The notes under the pieces are model-generated. The model saw only the letters and a list, made by a program, of their open reading frames with translations. It did not search any database and was not told the origin of the DNA. Source: Palsa-504 sp963744005 (GTDB taxonomy: Bacteria; Actinomycetota; Actinomycetes; Streptosporangiales; Streptosporangiaceae). From it: a DNA stretch of 64,000 nt. The stretch spans positions 2,604,001-2,668,000 of the forward strand of contig CAVURU010000003.1 of assembly GCA_963744005.1 (NCBI GenBank), given 5' to 3'. The translations under genes and the position numbers were made by a program. This document shows positions 26,776 to 34,135 of this stretch, in pieces. How positions within the stretch are numbered: the stretch's first letter is position 1; each line of letters opens with the position of its first letter.

Positions 26776-27003
26776 TCAGAGGTCCTCGTCGGTGCGCCTG
26801 CTGTGCAGCCTGATCCGGTGCACGAGGCCGGCCTGCGGCTCTTTCAGGGCGAGCGCGCCGCCCGGGAGAGTCGGCCGGGGACGTCGGGGTTCACGAACGC
26901 CCACCGTCGGGGGCCGCCTGCGCCATCTGGGCAGGTGAGCGCGGATCCAGTCCAGCGTGGCGGCCAGACCGTGCGTCATTGCATGTCGGCGTTCTCGCGT
27001 CAT
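26776..27003 (-). CDS. Small basic protein, possible gene
   Basis: A 75-residue Arg/Pro-rich frame (ATG 27003 or 26979) reading TLDWIRAHLPRWRRRPPTVGVREPRRPRP and GGALALKEPQAGLVHRIRLH. The GGALAL-KEP block resembles short actinobacterial proteins I cannot name. The ribosome site is weak. It ends 14 bp from the convergent 139-aa gene. Confidence 0.4.
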   Translation of the reverse strand: MTRERRHAMTHGLAATLDWIRAHLPRWRRRPPTVGVREPRRPRPTLPGGALALKEPQAGLVHRIRLHSRRTDEDL

Positions 27004-27046
27004 GTCTCGATTATGCGACGGCCCGGGCGATAAAGACCGCTGCGCC

Positions 27047-27081
27047 TGGGCCAGATCATCCGCATTGGGTGATCTGGCCCG
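27047..27081 (+). promoter_or_regulatory. Strong hairpin in the HtrA leader region
   Basis: GGGCCAGATCA (27048-27058) pairs exactly with TGATCTGGCCC (27070-27080), and wobble plus C-G pairs extend the stem inward to a ~5-nt loop. It lies 46 bp upstream of the protease start. With no T run, it may be a leader structure or an operator rather than a terminator. Confidence 0.65.
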
Positions 27082-27126
27082 GTGGCCCCGGCGTGAGGAT
27101 GGCGCAGGAGCACCCAGGGAGGTTTC

Positions 27127-28227
27127 GTGACCACGATGACGCAGGTACGCGGAAAGCGCCTGGGGCTGTTGTGCCTGGTGCTCGGGGCGGCCGCGGCGGT
27201 GGCGGGCTGTACCGGCGGGACGGCGAGTTCCACGAACGCGGCGGCCAGTTCGAGTACCTCAGCCGGTTCGAGCGCTGCCCAGGTCAGCGTGTGCGCGGTG
27301 ACCCCGGTGGCGAACACGGTCGTGCCGTCGGTGGTGACGATCGCGGCGCAGGGATCCGGCGGGAGCGGGACCGGGTCCGGTGAGGTGATCCGGTCGGACG
27401 GCTACATCCTGACCAACAACCACGTCATCTCCATCGCGGCCAGCGGCGGCTCGGTGTCGGTGCAGTTCTCCGACGGCCAGACCGAGCCGGCCACGATCAC
27501 CGGCCGGGACCCGCAGACCGATCTGGCCGTGCTCAAGGTCCAGGCCTCGCCGAAGCTCAAGGTGATCGCGCTGGGCACGTCCTCCTCAGTGCAGGTCGGC
27601 CAGCCGGTGGTGGCCATCGGTGCCCCGCTCGGGCTGTCCAGCACGGTGACCTCCGGCATCGTCAGCGCCCTCAACCGGACAGTGCAGGTCCCCGGCGACA
27701 ACGACCGCTTGGCCCTGCTGGTGGCCGCGTTGCAGACGGACGCCGCCATTAACCCGGGGAACAGCGGCGGGGCGCTGGTCAACTGCGCGAGCCAGCTCAT
27801 CGGGGTCCCGACCGCGGGCGCGACGGTGCCCAGTGCGTCGGGTGAGTCCGGCGGCGGCAGCATCGGGCTCGGCTTCGCCATCCCGGTCGACCTGGCCAAG
27901 TCCATCGCGGACGAGATCATCGCCACCGGCACGGTGACGCACGCCTACTTCGGCCTGGCCACGGCGCCGATCCCGGCGGCCGCGGCGGCGCAGGCGGGGG
28001 TGCCGGACGGCCTGTTCGTCCAGGGAGTGACGCCGGGCGGCCCGTCGGCCCGGGCCGGGCTGCGCCAGGGCGACGTGATCACCACCATCGACGGCCAGCC
28101 CGCGACCAGCAACATCCAGCTGCAGGAGCTGACCCTGACCAAGAAGCCCGGTGACACGGTGTCGTTCGGCTACTCCCGGTCCGGTCAGACGGCCACCACG
28201 ACGGTGACGCTGGCCGCGCAGCCGTAG
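27127..28227 (+). CDS. HtrA/DegP-like serine protease lipoprotein with PDZ domain
   Basis: A 366-residue exported protease. The signal peptide ends in a lipobox (AVAGC, Cys28), followed by a Ser/Ala linker and a trypsin-like domain with triad His99 (TNNHV), Asp132 (TDLAVL) and Ser213 (NPGNSGGAL). A C-terminal PDZ domain (about 275-360) contains GVTPGGPSARAGLRQGDVITTIDG. It would be anchored on the outer face of the membrane and degrade damaged envelope proteins. GTG 27127 has GGGAGG at 27117-27122. It converges on the VIT-family gene with no gap between the stop codons. Confidence 0.94.
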   Translation: MTTMTQVRGKRLGLLCLVLGAAAAVAGCTGGTASSTNAAASSSTSAGSSAAQVSVCAVTPVANTVVPSVVTIAAQGSGGSGTGSGEVIRSDGYILTNNHVISIAASGGSVSVQFSDGQTEPATITGRDPQTDLAVLKVQASPKLKVIALGTSSSVQVGQPVVAIGAPLGLSSTVTSGIVSALNRTVQVPGDNDRLALLVAALQTDAAINPGNSGGALVNCASQLIGVPTAGATVPSASGESGGGSIGLGFAIPVDLAKSIADEIIATGTVTHAYFGLATAPIPAAAAAQAGVPDGLFVQGVTPGGPSARAGLRQGDVITTIDGQPATSNIQLQELTLTKKPGDTVSFGYSRSGQTATTTVTLAAQP

Positions 28228-28905
28228 TCACGGGTGGAGCAGGTGACCGGCGACGTAGGTGATCAGCATCGACAGGGCGCCGATGCCCGCCGTGCGCAGG
28301 ATCGGGCGGGCCGGGCGGACGTCGGATATCCGCGCTGAGACCCAGCCGGTCAGGGCCAGGGCGAGGAGCACGATCGCGAAGGTCACGGGGGCCCGGGACG
28401 GTCCCGGAATCAGCACGATGGCCAGCCAGGGAAGGACGGCACCGGCCGCGAAGGCGGCGGCGGTGGCGAGCGAATCCGGGAGCGGAGCAGGCAGCGTGGC
28501 GGCCGTGATGCCGTACTCCGCCTCAGCGTGTGCGGCCAGCGCGTCGTGCGCGGTCAGCTCGACGGCGACCTGCCGGGCCAGGCCGGGCGACAGGCCACGG
28601 GACACATAAAGCTGCGCCAGCTCGTCGAGCTCGGCTTCCGGTGCGGTCTCGATCAGGGTTTTTTCCCGGGTCAGCTGGCCCAGCTGCTGATCGCGCTCGG
28701 CCCGGAGCTTGGAGTACTCCACGGTGCCCATGGCCAGGGTCCCGGCCACCAGCGCGGCGAACCCGGCGAAGACCAGGACGCTCGAGCTGACGCCCGCGCC
28801 CGCGAATCCCTCGCAGATCCCGGCCGAGGTCAGGATGCCGTCGCTGGATTCGGGCACATGCGGCCGCACCCACTCGACGAGCTTCCCCGCGGCGGACATG
28901 ACCAT
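28228..28905 (-). CDS. VIT1/CCC1-family membrane protein
   Basis: A 225-residue protein with the VIT/CCC1 hallmark SSDGILTSAGICEGFAGAG in helix 1, AALVAGTLAMGTVEYSKLRAERDQQ, a cytoplasmic helical metal-binding segment rich in Glu, and three further helices. Family members move Fe(II) or Mn(II). The start is ATG 28905 (or 28899), and no good ribosome site is seen. Confidence 0.85.
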   Translation of the reverse strand: MVMSAAGKLVEWVRPHVPESSDGILTSAGICEGFAGAGVSSSVLVFAGFAALVAGTLAMGTVEYSKLRAERDQQLGQLTREKTLIETAPEAELDELAQLYVSRGLSPGLARQVAVELTAHDALAAHAEAEYGITAATLPAPLPDSLATAAAFAAGAVLPWLAIVLIPGPSRAPVTFAIVLLALALTGWVSARISDVRPARPILRTAGIGALSMLITYVAGHLLHP

Positions 28906-28963
28906 GAACGGACATTCTTACGCACGCGGGGGCGGGGCGGGAGGGGGGCGGGCCGCCGGGCCG

Positions 28964-29044
28964 GGACGAAAGTGGCCCGGGCCCGGGCCAGGACGAAAGT
29001 GGCCCGGGCCCGGGCCAGGACGAGAGTTGGCCGGGCCCGGGCCC
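28964..29044. repeat. 27-bp tandem repeat, 3 copies
   Basis: Copies begin GGACGAAAGT at 28964, GGACGAAAGT at 28991 and GGACGAGAGT at 29018, each continuing with a run of GGCCCGGGCCCGGG type, so the period is 27 bp. It lies between the VIT gene start and the 3' end of the second MFS gene and is not part of a convincing gene. Confidence 0.85.
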
Positions 29045-29054
29045 GGGCGGGGCT

Positions 29055-29084
29055 GGGCCGCCGGAGACACCTCGGGTAGAGCCG
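29055..29084 (-). repeat. 3' element shared by the two MFS genes, copy 2
   Basis: GGGCCGCCGGAGACACCTCG followed by GGTAGAGCCGG ends 26 bp from the stop codon of the second MFS gene. It matches 15654-15684 after the first MFS gene with one substitution (T for A). Equal placement suggests shared ancestry of the whole unit or a kept 3' signal. Confidence 0.7.
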
Positions 29085-29109
29085 GGCGGCCCAGGTCCAG
29101 CAGTCCCGT

Positions 29110-30525
29110 CTAGCGGGACAGTTCTTCGACCGTCCGGCGGCGCTGGCGGATGCCGAAGAAGCCGACCAGGATGCCGGGCACCAGGGCGCCCGGGATGGTG
29201 ATGAGCAGGATCCAGTTCAGCGGGTTGGCCACCGTGAAGATGTGACCGCAGAGCAGCACGCCGCCCCAGGCCCCGAGGTGCCCGACGCCGTCCGTCCAGC
29301 CAGTACCCAGCCCGCGGAACCGGGTCGGGAAGTTCAGCGGGACGTAGGCGTACATGTTCCACAGGAAGATGACCACGCCGGTCAGCTGGACGAAGTACAG
29401 GATGATGACCGCCGTCTTGTCGTGCGTGGCGTTCATCCCGAACCAGCCGCCGGCCATGATGATGGCCCCGACCAGGACCATGTACCGCCGTTCGATCCGG
29501 TCGCCGAAGTAGGCGTTGAGGGCGTAGAACCCAGCCGCGATCAGGCCGCCCCAGGCGGTCAGCTCGAAGACCAGGCCCGCGCTGAAGCCGCGGCTGCCGG
29601 ACAGGAACAGGTAGGCGTAGGAGGAGTTGCCGTAGACGATGCCGCCGTAGAGCAGGACGAAGACGACCAGCATGAACACCGTGCGGAACCAGTAGTCCTT
29701 GCCGAACACGGCGAACGCGTTGGTCTTCTCCTCCGCCACCACGATGTGCTGCTCGCTCAGGTCAGGCTCGGGCAGCACCGGGTGCCGCTTCATGACCCGG
29801 GCTTCCATCTTCTCCATGACCTTGCGGGCCTGGTCGAACTTCTCCCGGGACTCCAGCCAGCGGGGCGACTCGTACATCCGCCAGGCCAGCAGGGGCAGCA
29901 CGATGAGCAGGTTCACGCCGGACAGCAGCCACTGGAAGGCCTGGTAGTGGGCCGGGACCATGAAGTGCGGGATCCAGCCGATCAGCACCGTCTCCAGCAT
30001 GATGATGGCCAGGACCTGGCCGCCCATGGTGACCCGGCCCCGAGTCGCCGGGGAGGTCATCTCGGACAGGTAGACCACGTTGATGGCCAGGGCGCCGCCG
30101 CAGCCCAGGCCGGTGAAGATGGACAGCACCACCAGGGCCGGGTAGTTGGTGACGTAGGCGAAGGGCCAGGAGAACGCGGCGGCGAGAACCGCGGAGATCA
30201 TCAGGCCGTTGCGGCGGCCGATCTTGTCGGCCAGCCAGCCCATGGTGTAGCCGCCGATGAGGATGCCGATGCCGACTTCGAAGGCGTAGATGACCGAGTA
30301 CTGCGAGGACGTGATCAGGCCCTTGGGTTCCCAGATGTAGGGATAGAGCCGCAGGGCCGGGCCGTCGGTGGCCAGCATGGCCGCCCAGGCCAGCTGAACG
30401 ATCAGAGCGATCTCCCACTGCATCCAGCTGAGCGGGAGCCGGTCGATCCGCGCGGCCATCTCGCCGCGCATCACAACTGTTCCGGTGCCGCCGCTCGCAG
30501 CGGCGCCCGAGGTGTCTTGCGCCAT
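29110..30525 (-). CDS. MFS transporter (sugar-porter-like), paralogue 2
   Basis: A 471-residue, 12-helix major facilitator protein, paralogous to the one at 15713-17119. It shares MAQDTSG, GEMAARIDRLPLS, GYTMGWLADKIGRR, YESPRWLESRE, KRHPVLPEPDL, GTGWTDGVGHLGAWGGVLL and the ending VEELSR. ATG 30525 is chosen because AAGGAG fits it; the ATG at 30531 is too close. The substrate is unknown. The promoter and leader layout is the same as for paralogue 1, with a longer repeat array, so the two are probably co-regulated. Confidence 0.92.
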   Translation of the reverse strand: MAQDTSGAAASGGTGTVVMRGEMAARIDRLPLSWMQWEIALIVQLAWAAMLATDGPALRLYPYIWEPKGLITSSQYSVIYAFEVGIGILIGGYTMGWLADKIGRRNGLMISAVLAAAFSWPFAYVTNYPALVVLSIFTGLGCGGALAINVVYLSEMTSPATRGRVTMGGQVLAIIMLETVLIGWIPHFMVPAHYQAFQWLLSGVNLLIVLPLLAWRMYESPRWLESREKFDQARKVMEKMEARVMKRHPVLPEPDLSEQHIVVAEEKTNAFAVFGKDYWFRTVFMLVVFVLLYGGIVYGNSSYAYLFLSGSRGFSAGLVFELTAWGGLIAAGFYALNAYFGDRIERRYMVLVGAIIMAGGWFGMNATHDKTAVIILYFVQLTGVVIFLWNMYAYVPLNFPTRFRGLGTGWTDGVGHLGAWGGVLLCGHIFTVANPLNWILLITIPGALVPGILVGFFGIRQRRRTVEELSR

Positions 30526-30810
30526 GAACATTTCTCCTTGCTGCCATCCGGTGTCAGGGGACGGCGAAAACGGAGGAACGGCGTCACAAGCGAGAACGCC
30601 GAATTAGTGCCGATCTCCGGGGCGGCCGGGCCGCCGGTGAACGAGGGTCGGGCGCGTGTCCGGACCGGGTGCGGCACCAGACGACACGCCATGGCGGCGC
30701 TGGCGTCATTGCTTTTGCCGCAGCAGTTAATAGTGAAGCTCTTCGGAAGAACCTCAGGGACACATCGCGCGAGCGGAACCACGTTGGCGGATTACGCTCG
30801 CGTTAACGGG

Positions 30811-30839
30811 ATTGTTGGACTTTTCTGACACGATGTCAA
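30811..30839 (-). promoter_or_regulatory. Promoter of MFS paralogue 2
   Basis: On the reverse strand TTGACA (30839-30834), a 17-bp spacer and AACAAT (30816-30811) form a sigma-70-type promoter preceded by AAAGGG and followed by CCCGTTAACGCG. It matches the promoter at 17388-17417. The predicted 5' leader is about 280 nt. I see no stable aptamer fold or convincing leader peptide in it by eye. Confidence 0.78.
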
Positions 30840-30852
30840 CCCTTTACCCTGC

Positions 30853-30936
30853 GGCACTTGTCCGGAGACAATTGCTTCCTGACAATTGCCAGCTGGCAAT
30901 TATTATTAGGCAATTGCCGATAGGCAACTAGTTGAG
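30853..30936. repeat. 14-bp-pitch operator array, 6 units
   Basis: Six units start exactly every 14 bp at 30853, 30867, 30881, 30895, 30909 and 30923: GGCACTTGTC, GACAATTGCT, GACAATTGCC, GGCAATTATT, GGCAATTGCC and GGCAACTAGT, each plus 4 bp. The four central units carry AATT at centres 30871.5, 30885.5, 30899.5 and 30913.5. The array starts 13 bp upstream of the -35. Units three and four together make the 18-bp perfect palindrome AATTGCCAGCTGGCAATT (30884-30901). Confidence 0.85.
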
Positions 30937-31073
30937 TGTCGCCAGCTCCGGGCGGGCAGGCGGGCGCGGCCGGGCTGGGCAGGCGGATGCGGCGCGGCCG
31001 GCATCAGGCGGCCGGGGCCACCGGGCGGGGGCCACCGGGCTAGCCGGGCTGGCGGTCTAGCCTGCAATCTGGG
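30937..31073. other. Non-coding spacer
   Basis: GC-rich spacer between the array and the 3' end of the ABM gene, with repeated CCGGGC/GGCCGGG words and no gene. Together with the array, the promoter and the ~280-nt leader, it makes up the ~550-bp gap between the ABM gene and the second MFS gene. Confidence 0.5.
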
Positions 31074-31430
31074 CTAACGCCGGGTGTAGCCCGCTACGGT
31101 GGACATGTAGCGCGGGCTGAACCCGGCCAGCGCCGCCTGCAGCTCTTCGCTCGGCTCGCCGTAGACGGTCATCCGGGTCAGGGTGCTCACGCTGAGCAGC
31201 GGCCCGGCGTAGTGCTCCATGAGGCGCTGCAGGTGGAACACGGCGCTGGGCGAGTCCTGGAAACGCTCGTAGAAATGCACGTCGTGGCCGTCGGCGAAGC
31301 ATTCGAGATTCAGCGAGTCAGGCTCGGCCGCCTCGTCTTCCGCACTGACCCGGGCCACCAGGGCCTTGAATTCATCCAGTGACTCCGGGTTAACGGTCAC
31401 TTCAAACACCCAGGAAATTTCGGGGTTCAT
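31074..31430 (-). CDS. Antibiotic biosynthesis monooxygenase (ABM) domain protein
   Basis: A 118-residue single-domain protein. WVFEVTVNPESLDEFKALVARVSAEDEAAEPDSLNLECFAD, then VHFYERFQDSPSAVFHLQRLMEHYAGPLL, is the dimeric alpha/beta-barrel fold of ABM/YgiN-like proteins, which include cofactor-free quinol monooxygenases. The role is unknown. It starts with ATG 31430 and is transcribed toward the second MFS gene, but the array and promoter lie between, so it is probably a separate unit. Confidence 0.82.
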   Translation of the reverse strand: MNPEISWVFEVTVNPESLDEFKALVARVSAEDEAAEPDSLNLECFADGHDVHFYERFQDSPSAVFHLQRLMEHYAGPLLSVSTLTRMTVYGEPSEELQAALAGFSPRYMSTVAGYTRR

Positions 31431-31600
31431 GTCGGGCCCCCAGGCAACAGCTCGATAACGGCTTTAAGGTACGGCAGCCGACACGCTAGTCGCGGGAAAG
31501 GCCCTCCACAATTATTGCTGGCTGACAAGCAAACGATGCTTGGTCATCATCTGCATCCTTGGTAACTTCAGGCGACCGCCGCCGCAGGGAAGGAGCCGGC

Positions 31601-33079
31601 ATGCCGGCCGAGGAGGAAGCCGCCCCTGACCTGGTGCTCGGGCCGTTGCTGCGGTACGTCGGCGAGACCGAGGCCACCATCTGGGTGCAGACGAGCCGCC
31701 CCGGCCAGGTCGAGGTGCTCGGGCGCACCGCGCGGACCTTCACCGTGGCCGGCCATCACTACGCGCTGGTGGTGCTCACCGGCCTGCGGCCGGGGACGGA
31801 ATACGCCTACCAGGTGACGCTGGACGAGGTGGTGTGCTGGCCAAAGACAACGGAACCGTTCGGCCCCAGCGTGCTGCGGACGGTGGATCCGGATGGCCCG
31901 CTGCGGCTGGCCTTCGGCTCGTGCCGGGTGGCGGAACTGCCCGCGCCCAGGCGGCGGCACCGGGCCCGGCACGAGCAGGAGCACGGAGCGGACGCGGCGC
32001 TGGCCCTGGCCCGCCGGCTGGCCGCCGAACCGCGGGATACCTGGCCGGTCACCATGTTGTTCATCGGGGACCAGGTGTACGCGGACGAGACCGGCCCGGC
32101 CACCCGGGCGTTCATCCAGCGGCGGCGGGACCCGGCCGTGCCGCCCGGCTACGAGGTGGCCGGCTTCGAGGAGTACTGCGCGCTGTACCGCGAGGCCTGG
32201 AGCTTGCCGGAGGTGCGCTGGCTGCTGTCGGTGATCCCGAGCATCATGATCTTCGACGATCACGACGTGCACGACGACTGGAACACCTCGGCCGCCTGGC
32301 GCCGGGACTTCCGGGCCCAGCCGTGGTGGCCGGAGCGCATCGCCGGCGCGTACACGAGCTACTGGGTCTACCAGCACCTGGGCAACCTGGCTCCGGCCGA
32401 GCTGGCCACCGATGAGCTGTGGCGGCAGGTGCAGGAGGCGCCGGACGCCGAGCCGGTGCTGCGCGAGATGGCGGTGCGGGCCGACGCGTGCGGCGATGGG
32501 CCCCGGTGGAGCGTGCGGCGGGACGTGGGCCCGGTGCGGGTGGTGGTGATCGACTCACGCAGCCGCCGGGTGGTGGACGACGACCGCCGCCGGCTCATGG
32601 TCGACGAGGCGGAGTGGCAGTGGGTGACCGAGGCGGCGTCCGGCGACGCCGAGCACCTGGTGCTGGCCACGTCCCTGCCGGTGCTGCTGCCCTACGGCAT
32701 CCACTACCTGGAGGCGTGGGACGAGGCGGTCTGCGCCGGGGCGTGGGGCCGGCGGCTGCGCCCGGCCGGGGAACGGCTGCGGCAGTCCGTCGACCTGGAG
32801 CACTGGGCGGCGTTCGGCCGGTCGTTCGGCGCGTTCGAGCGGCTGCTGGGCTCGGTGGCGGGCGGGTCGGGGCACGCGGGGCCGGCGGGGTCGGCGGGCC
32901 CGGTGGGGCCGGCGTCGGTGACGGTGATCGGCGGGGACATCCATCACAGCTACCTGGCCGAGGTGGAGCTGCCCGGCGGGGCGGCCGTCTACCAGGCGGT
33001 CTGCTCGCCGATGCACAACGTCATGCCGGAGCGGCTGCGGCTGGCCCACCGGCTGATCACCTCCGGGCCGGCGGGCTGA
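31601..33079 (+). CDS. PhoD-like alkaline phosphatase family protein, C-terminus truncated
   Basis: This 492-residue reading frame has an N-terminal Fn3/PhoD_N-like part (LRYVGETEATIWVQTSRPGQVEV) and a metallophosphatase part with FGSCRVAE, FIGDQVYADE, MIFDDHDVHDDWNTS, IDSRSRR and GGDIHHSYLAEVELPGG. These supply the expected Asp/His metal ligands. No signal peptide is seen, so it may be cytoplasmic. ATG 31601 has GAAGGAG. The stop at 33077-33079 arises from a frameshift: matching sequence continues to 33287 in other frames (see the next entry). It may still be active, because the metal site is upstream of the break. Confidence 0.85.
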   Translation: MPAEEEAAPDLVLGPLLRYVGETEATIWVQTSRPGQVEVLGRTARTFTVAGHHYALVVLTGLRPGTEYAYQVTLDEVVCWPKTTEPFGPSVLRTVDPDGPLRLAFGSCRVAELPAPRRRHRARHEQEHGADAALALARRLAAEPRDTWPVTMLFIGDQVYADETGPATRAFIQRRRDPAVPPGYEVAGFEEYCALYREAWSLPEVRWLLSVIPSIMIFDDHDVHDDWNTSAAWRRDFRAQPWWPERIAGAYTSYWVYQHLGNLAPAELATDELWRQVQEAPDAEPVLREMAVRADACGDGPRWSVRRDVGPVRVVVIDSRSRRVVDDDRRRLMVDEAEWQWVTEAASGDAEHLVLATSLPVLLPYGIHYLEAWDEAVCAGAWGRRLRPAGERLRQSVDLEHWAAFGRSFGAFERLLGSVAGGSGHAGPAGSAGPVGPASVTVIGGDIHHSYLAEVELPGGAAVYQAVCSPMHNVMPERLRLAHRLITSGPAG

Positions 33080-33287
33080 TCGCCCGGGCGGTGGCCCGGC
33101 TGGCCGGGGTCCGGGCGCCGCGGGCGCGGTGGCGGGTCACGGACGGGCCGTGGTTCGGCAACATGGTGGCCGAGCTGAGTTACCAGGGGCGTGCGGCACG
33201 GATCAGGTTCAGCCTGCGGCGCCCGGCGGAGCCGAAGCGCCGGGGCTGGTGCCGGCCTGCGAACGGGAGCTGGCGCGGGAGGCTTAG
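33070..33287 (+). pseudogene. Frameshifted 3' end of the PhoD-like gene
   Basis: Directly after the break the +1 frame reads LIARAVARLAGV, then WRVTDGPWFGNMVAELSYQGRAARIRF, which is the usual PhoD-like C-terminal strand region. Near 33230 a further shift gives VPACERELAREA and a natural-looking TAG at 33285-33287. Two indels in G/C runs therefore separate these pieces from the main frame. Confidence 0.75.
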
Positions 33288-33349
33288 CGGCGCCGGCGCG
33301 ATCCGGCACGGTTGGCTCTGAGCAACCCGGCACGCGCGTCCGGGCCGAC

Positions 33350-33424
33350 GGCCGTCCGGGTCAGGGCCGTCCGGGTCAGGGCCGTCCGGGTCAGGGCCGT
33401 CCGGGTCAGGGCCGTCCGGGTCAG
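33350..33424. repeat. 15-bp minisatellite, 5 perfect copies
   Basis: GGCCGTCCGGGTCAG is repeated five times without mismatch from 33350 to 33424. The last copy contains the stop codon (TCA at 33421-33423, reverse strand TGA) of the TetR gene. Unit length 15 preserves any reading frame, but the array lies outside a gene except for that stop codon. Confidence 0.93.
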
Positions 33425-34026
33425 GGCCGGAGCGCACGCAGGGTCGATCGTTCGGCTTCGTCGATGATCGCTGTGACCCGCGCCGGGGGCGGGGTCGAGA
33501 TCAGCTGCAGGGCGATGCCGCGGAGGAGGCCGACGAGGGACACGGCCATCGCCTCGGGGTCGGCATCTGCTCGCACCGAGCCGTCGCGGATCCCGTCGCG
33601 GACCTTGCCGGCGAGGAGCCGCCGGAAGCTGGCGTCGGCTTCCGCGTAGAGCGGCATCAGGACGGGATCGGCGGCAATCGCCTCGCCCCACATCTGCAGG
33701 AACGCGCCGGCCGCCGGGCGCCGGCTGGTGACGTTCTCGAGGTAGGCGCGGACTGTGCCCGCCAGCCAGTCCGCGGCGCTCCCCCCAGGATCCGGGAGGG
33801 TGAAGGCCTGAGCATCGCGCATCACCGCGCGGAGCAGATTCTCCCGGCTGCCGAAGTGATGAGAGACGATCCCCCGGCTGTAGCCGGCCGCCTCGCCGAC
33901 CGCGGCCAGGGTGAGCGCGCGCGACCCGTGCTGGGCGATCAGCGCCGTGGCGGCCGCTAGCACCTTGCGTTCGGCCTCTTCGCGCCGCTCTCGCTGGGTG
34001 CGGCGAGCGGGAGGCTGATCGGGCAT
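33421..34026 (-). CDS. TetR family regulator
   Basis: A 201-residue regulator with an N-terminal helix-turn-helix (ALTLAAVGEAAGYSRGIVSHHFGSRENLLRAVM) and a ligand domain with YLENVTSRRPAAGAFLQMWGEAIAADPVLMPLYAEAD. ATG 34026 follows GGAGTCC. It is divergent from an alpha/beta hydrolase gene, with a 9-bp inverted repeat in the gap, so it most likely represses that gene and itself. The stop codon sits inside the 15-bp minisatellite, so repeat-number changes could alter the C-terminus. Confidence 0.9.
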   Translation of the reverse strand: MPDQPPARRTQRERREEAERKVLAAATALIAQHGSRALTLAAVGEAAGYSRGIVSHHFGSRENLLRAVMRDAQAFTLPDPGGSAADWLAGTVRAYLENVTSRRPAAGAFLQMWGEAIAADPVLMPLYAEADASFRRLLAGKVRDGIRDGSVRADADPEAMAVSLVGLLRGIALQLISTPPPARVTAIIDEAERSTLRALRP

Positions 34027-34090
34027 CAGGACTCCTCGGGCATCGGGTCGGCCAAGCATATGGTCCGCCGGTTCGGCACGATCGAACTGG

Positions 34091-34121
34091 TATGATACTT
34101 GTGTGTCAGTCAACAAGTATC
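34091..34121 (+). promoter_or_regulatory. Operator and -10 between tetR and the hydrolase gene
   Basis: GATACTTGT (34094-34102) and ACAAGTATC (34113-34121) are perfectly complementary with a 10-bp spacer. TATGAT at 34091-34096 is a good -10 for the rightward gene and overlaps the left arm, so a bound repressor would block it. This is the probable target of the divergent TetR protein. Confidence 0.78.
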
Positions 34122-34135
34122 TTGGAGATGGTCTC

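Noticed and set aside
29242..30828. 528-codon forward frame opposite the second MFS gene
   Set aside because: Low-complexity Asp/Gln/Val composition and no ribosome site; the MFS gene on the other strand explains the bias.
30853..30936. 14-bp array considered as a CRISPR or plasmid iteron origin
   Set aside because: Units are 10 bp with 4-bp linkers, no spacers, no rep gene, and the array is tied to a promoter in two places.
33350..33424. Tandem repeats considered as CRISPR
   Set aside because: The 15-, 21- and 27-bp arrays have no unique spacers between repeats and no cas genes nearby.
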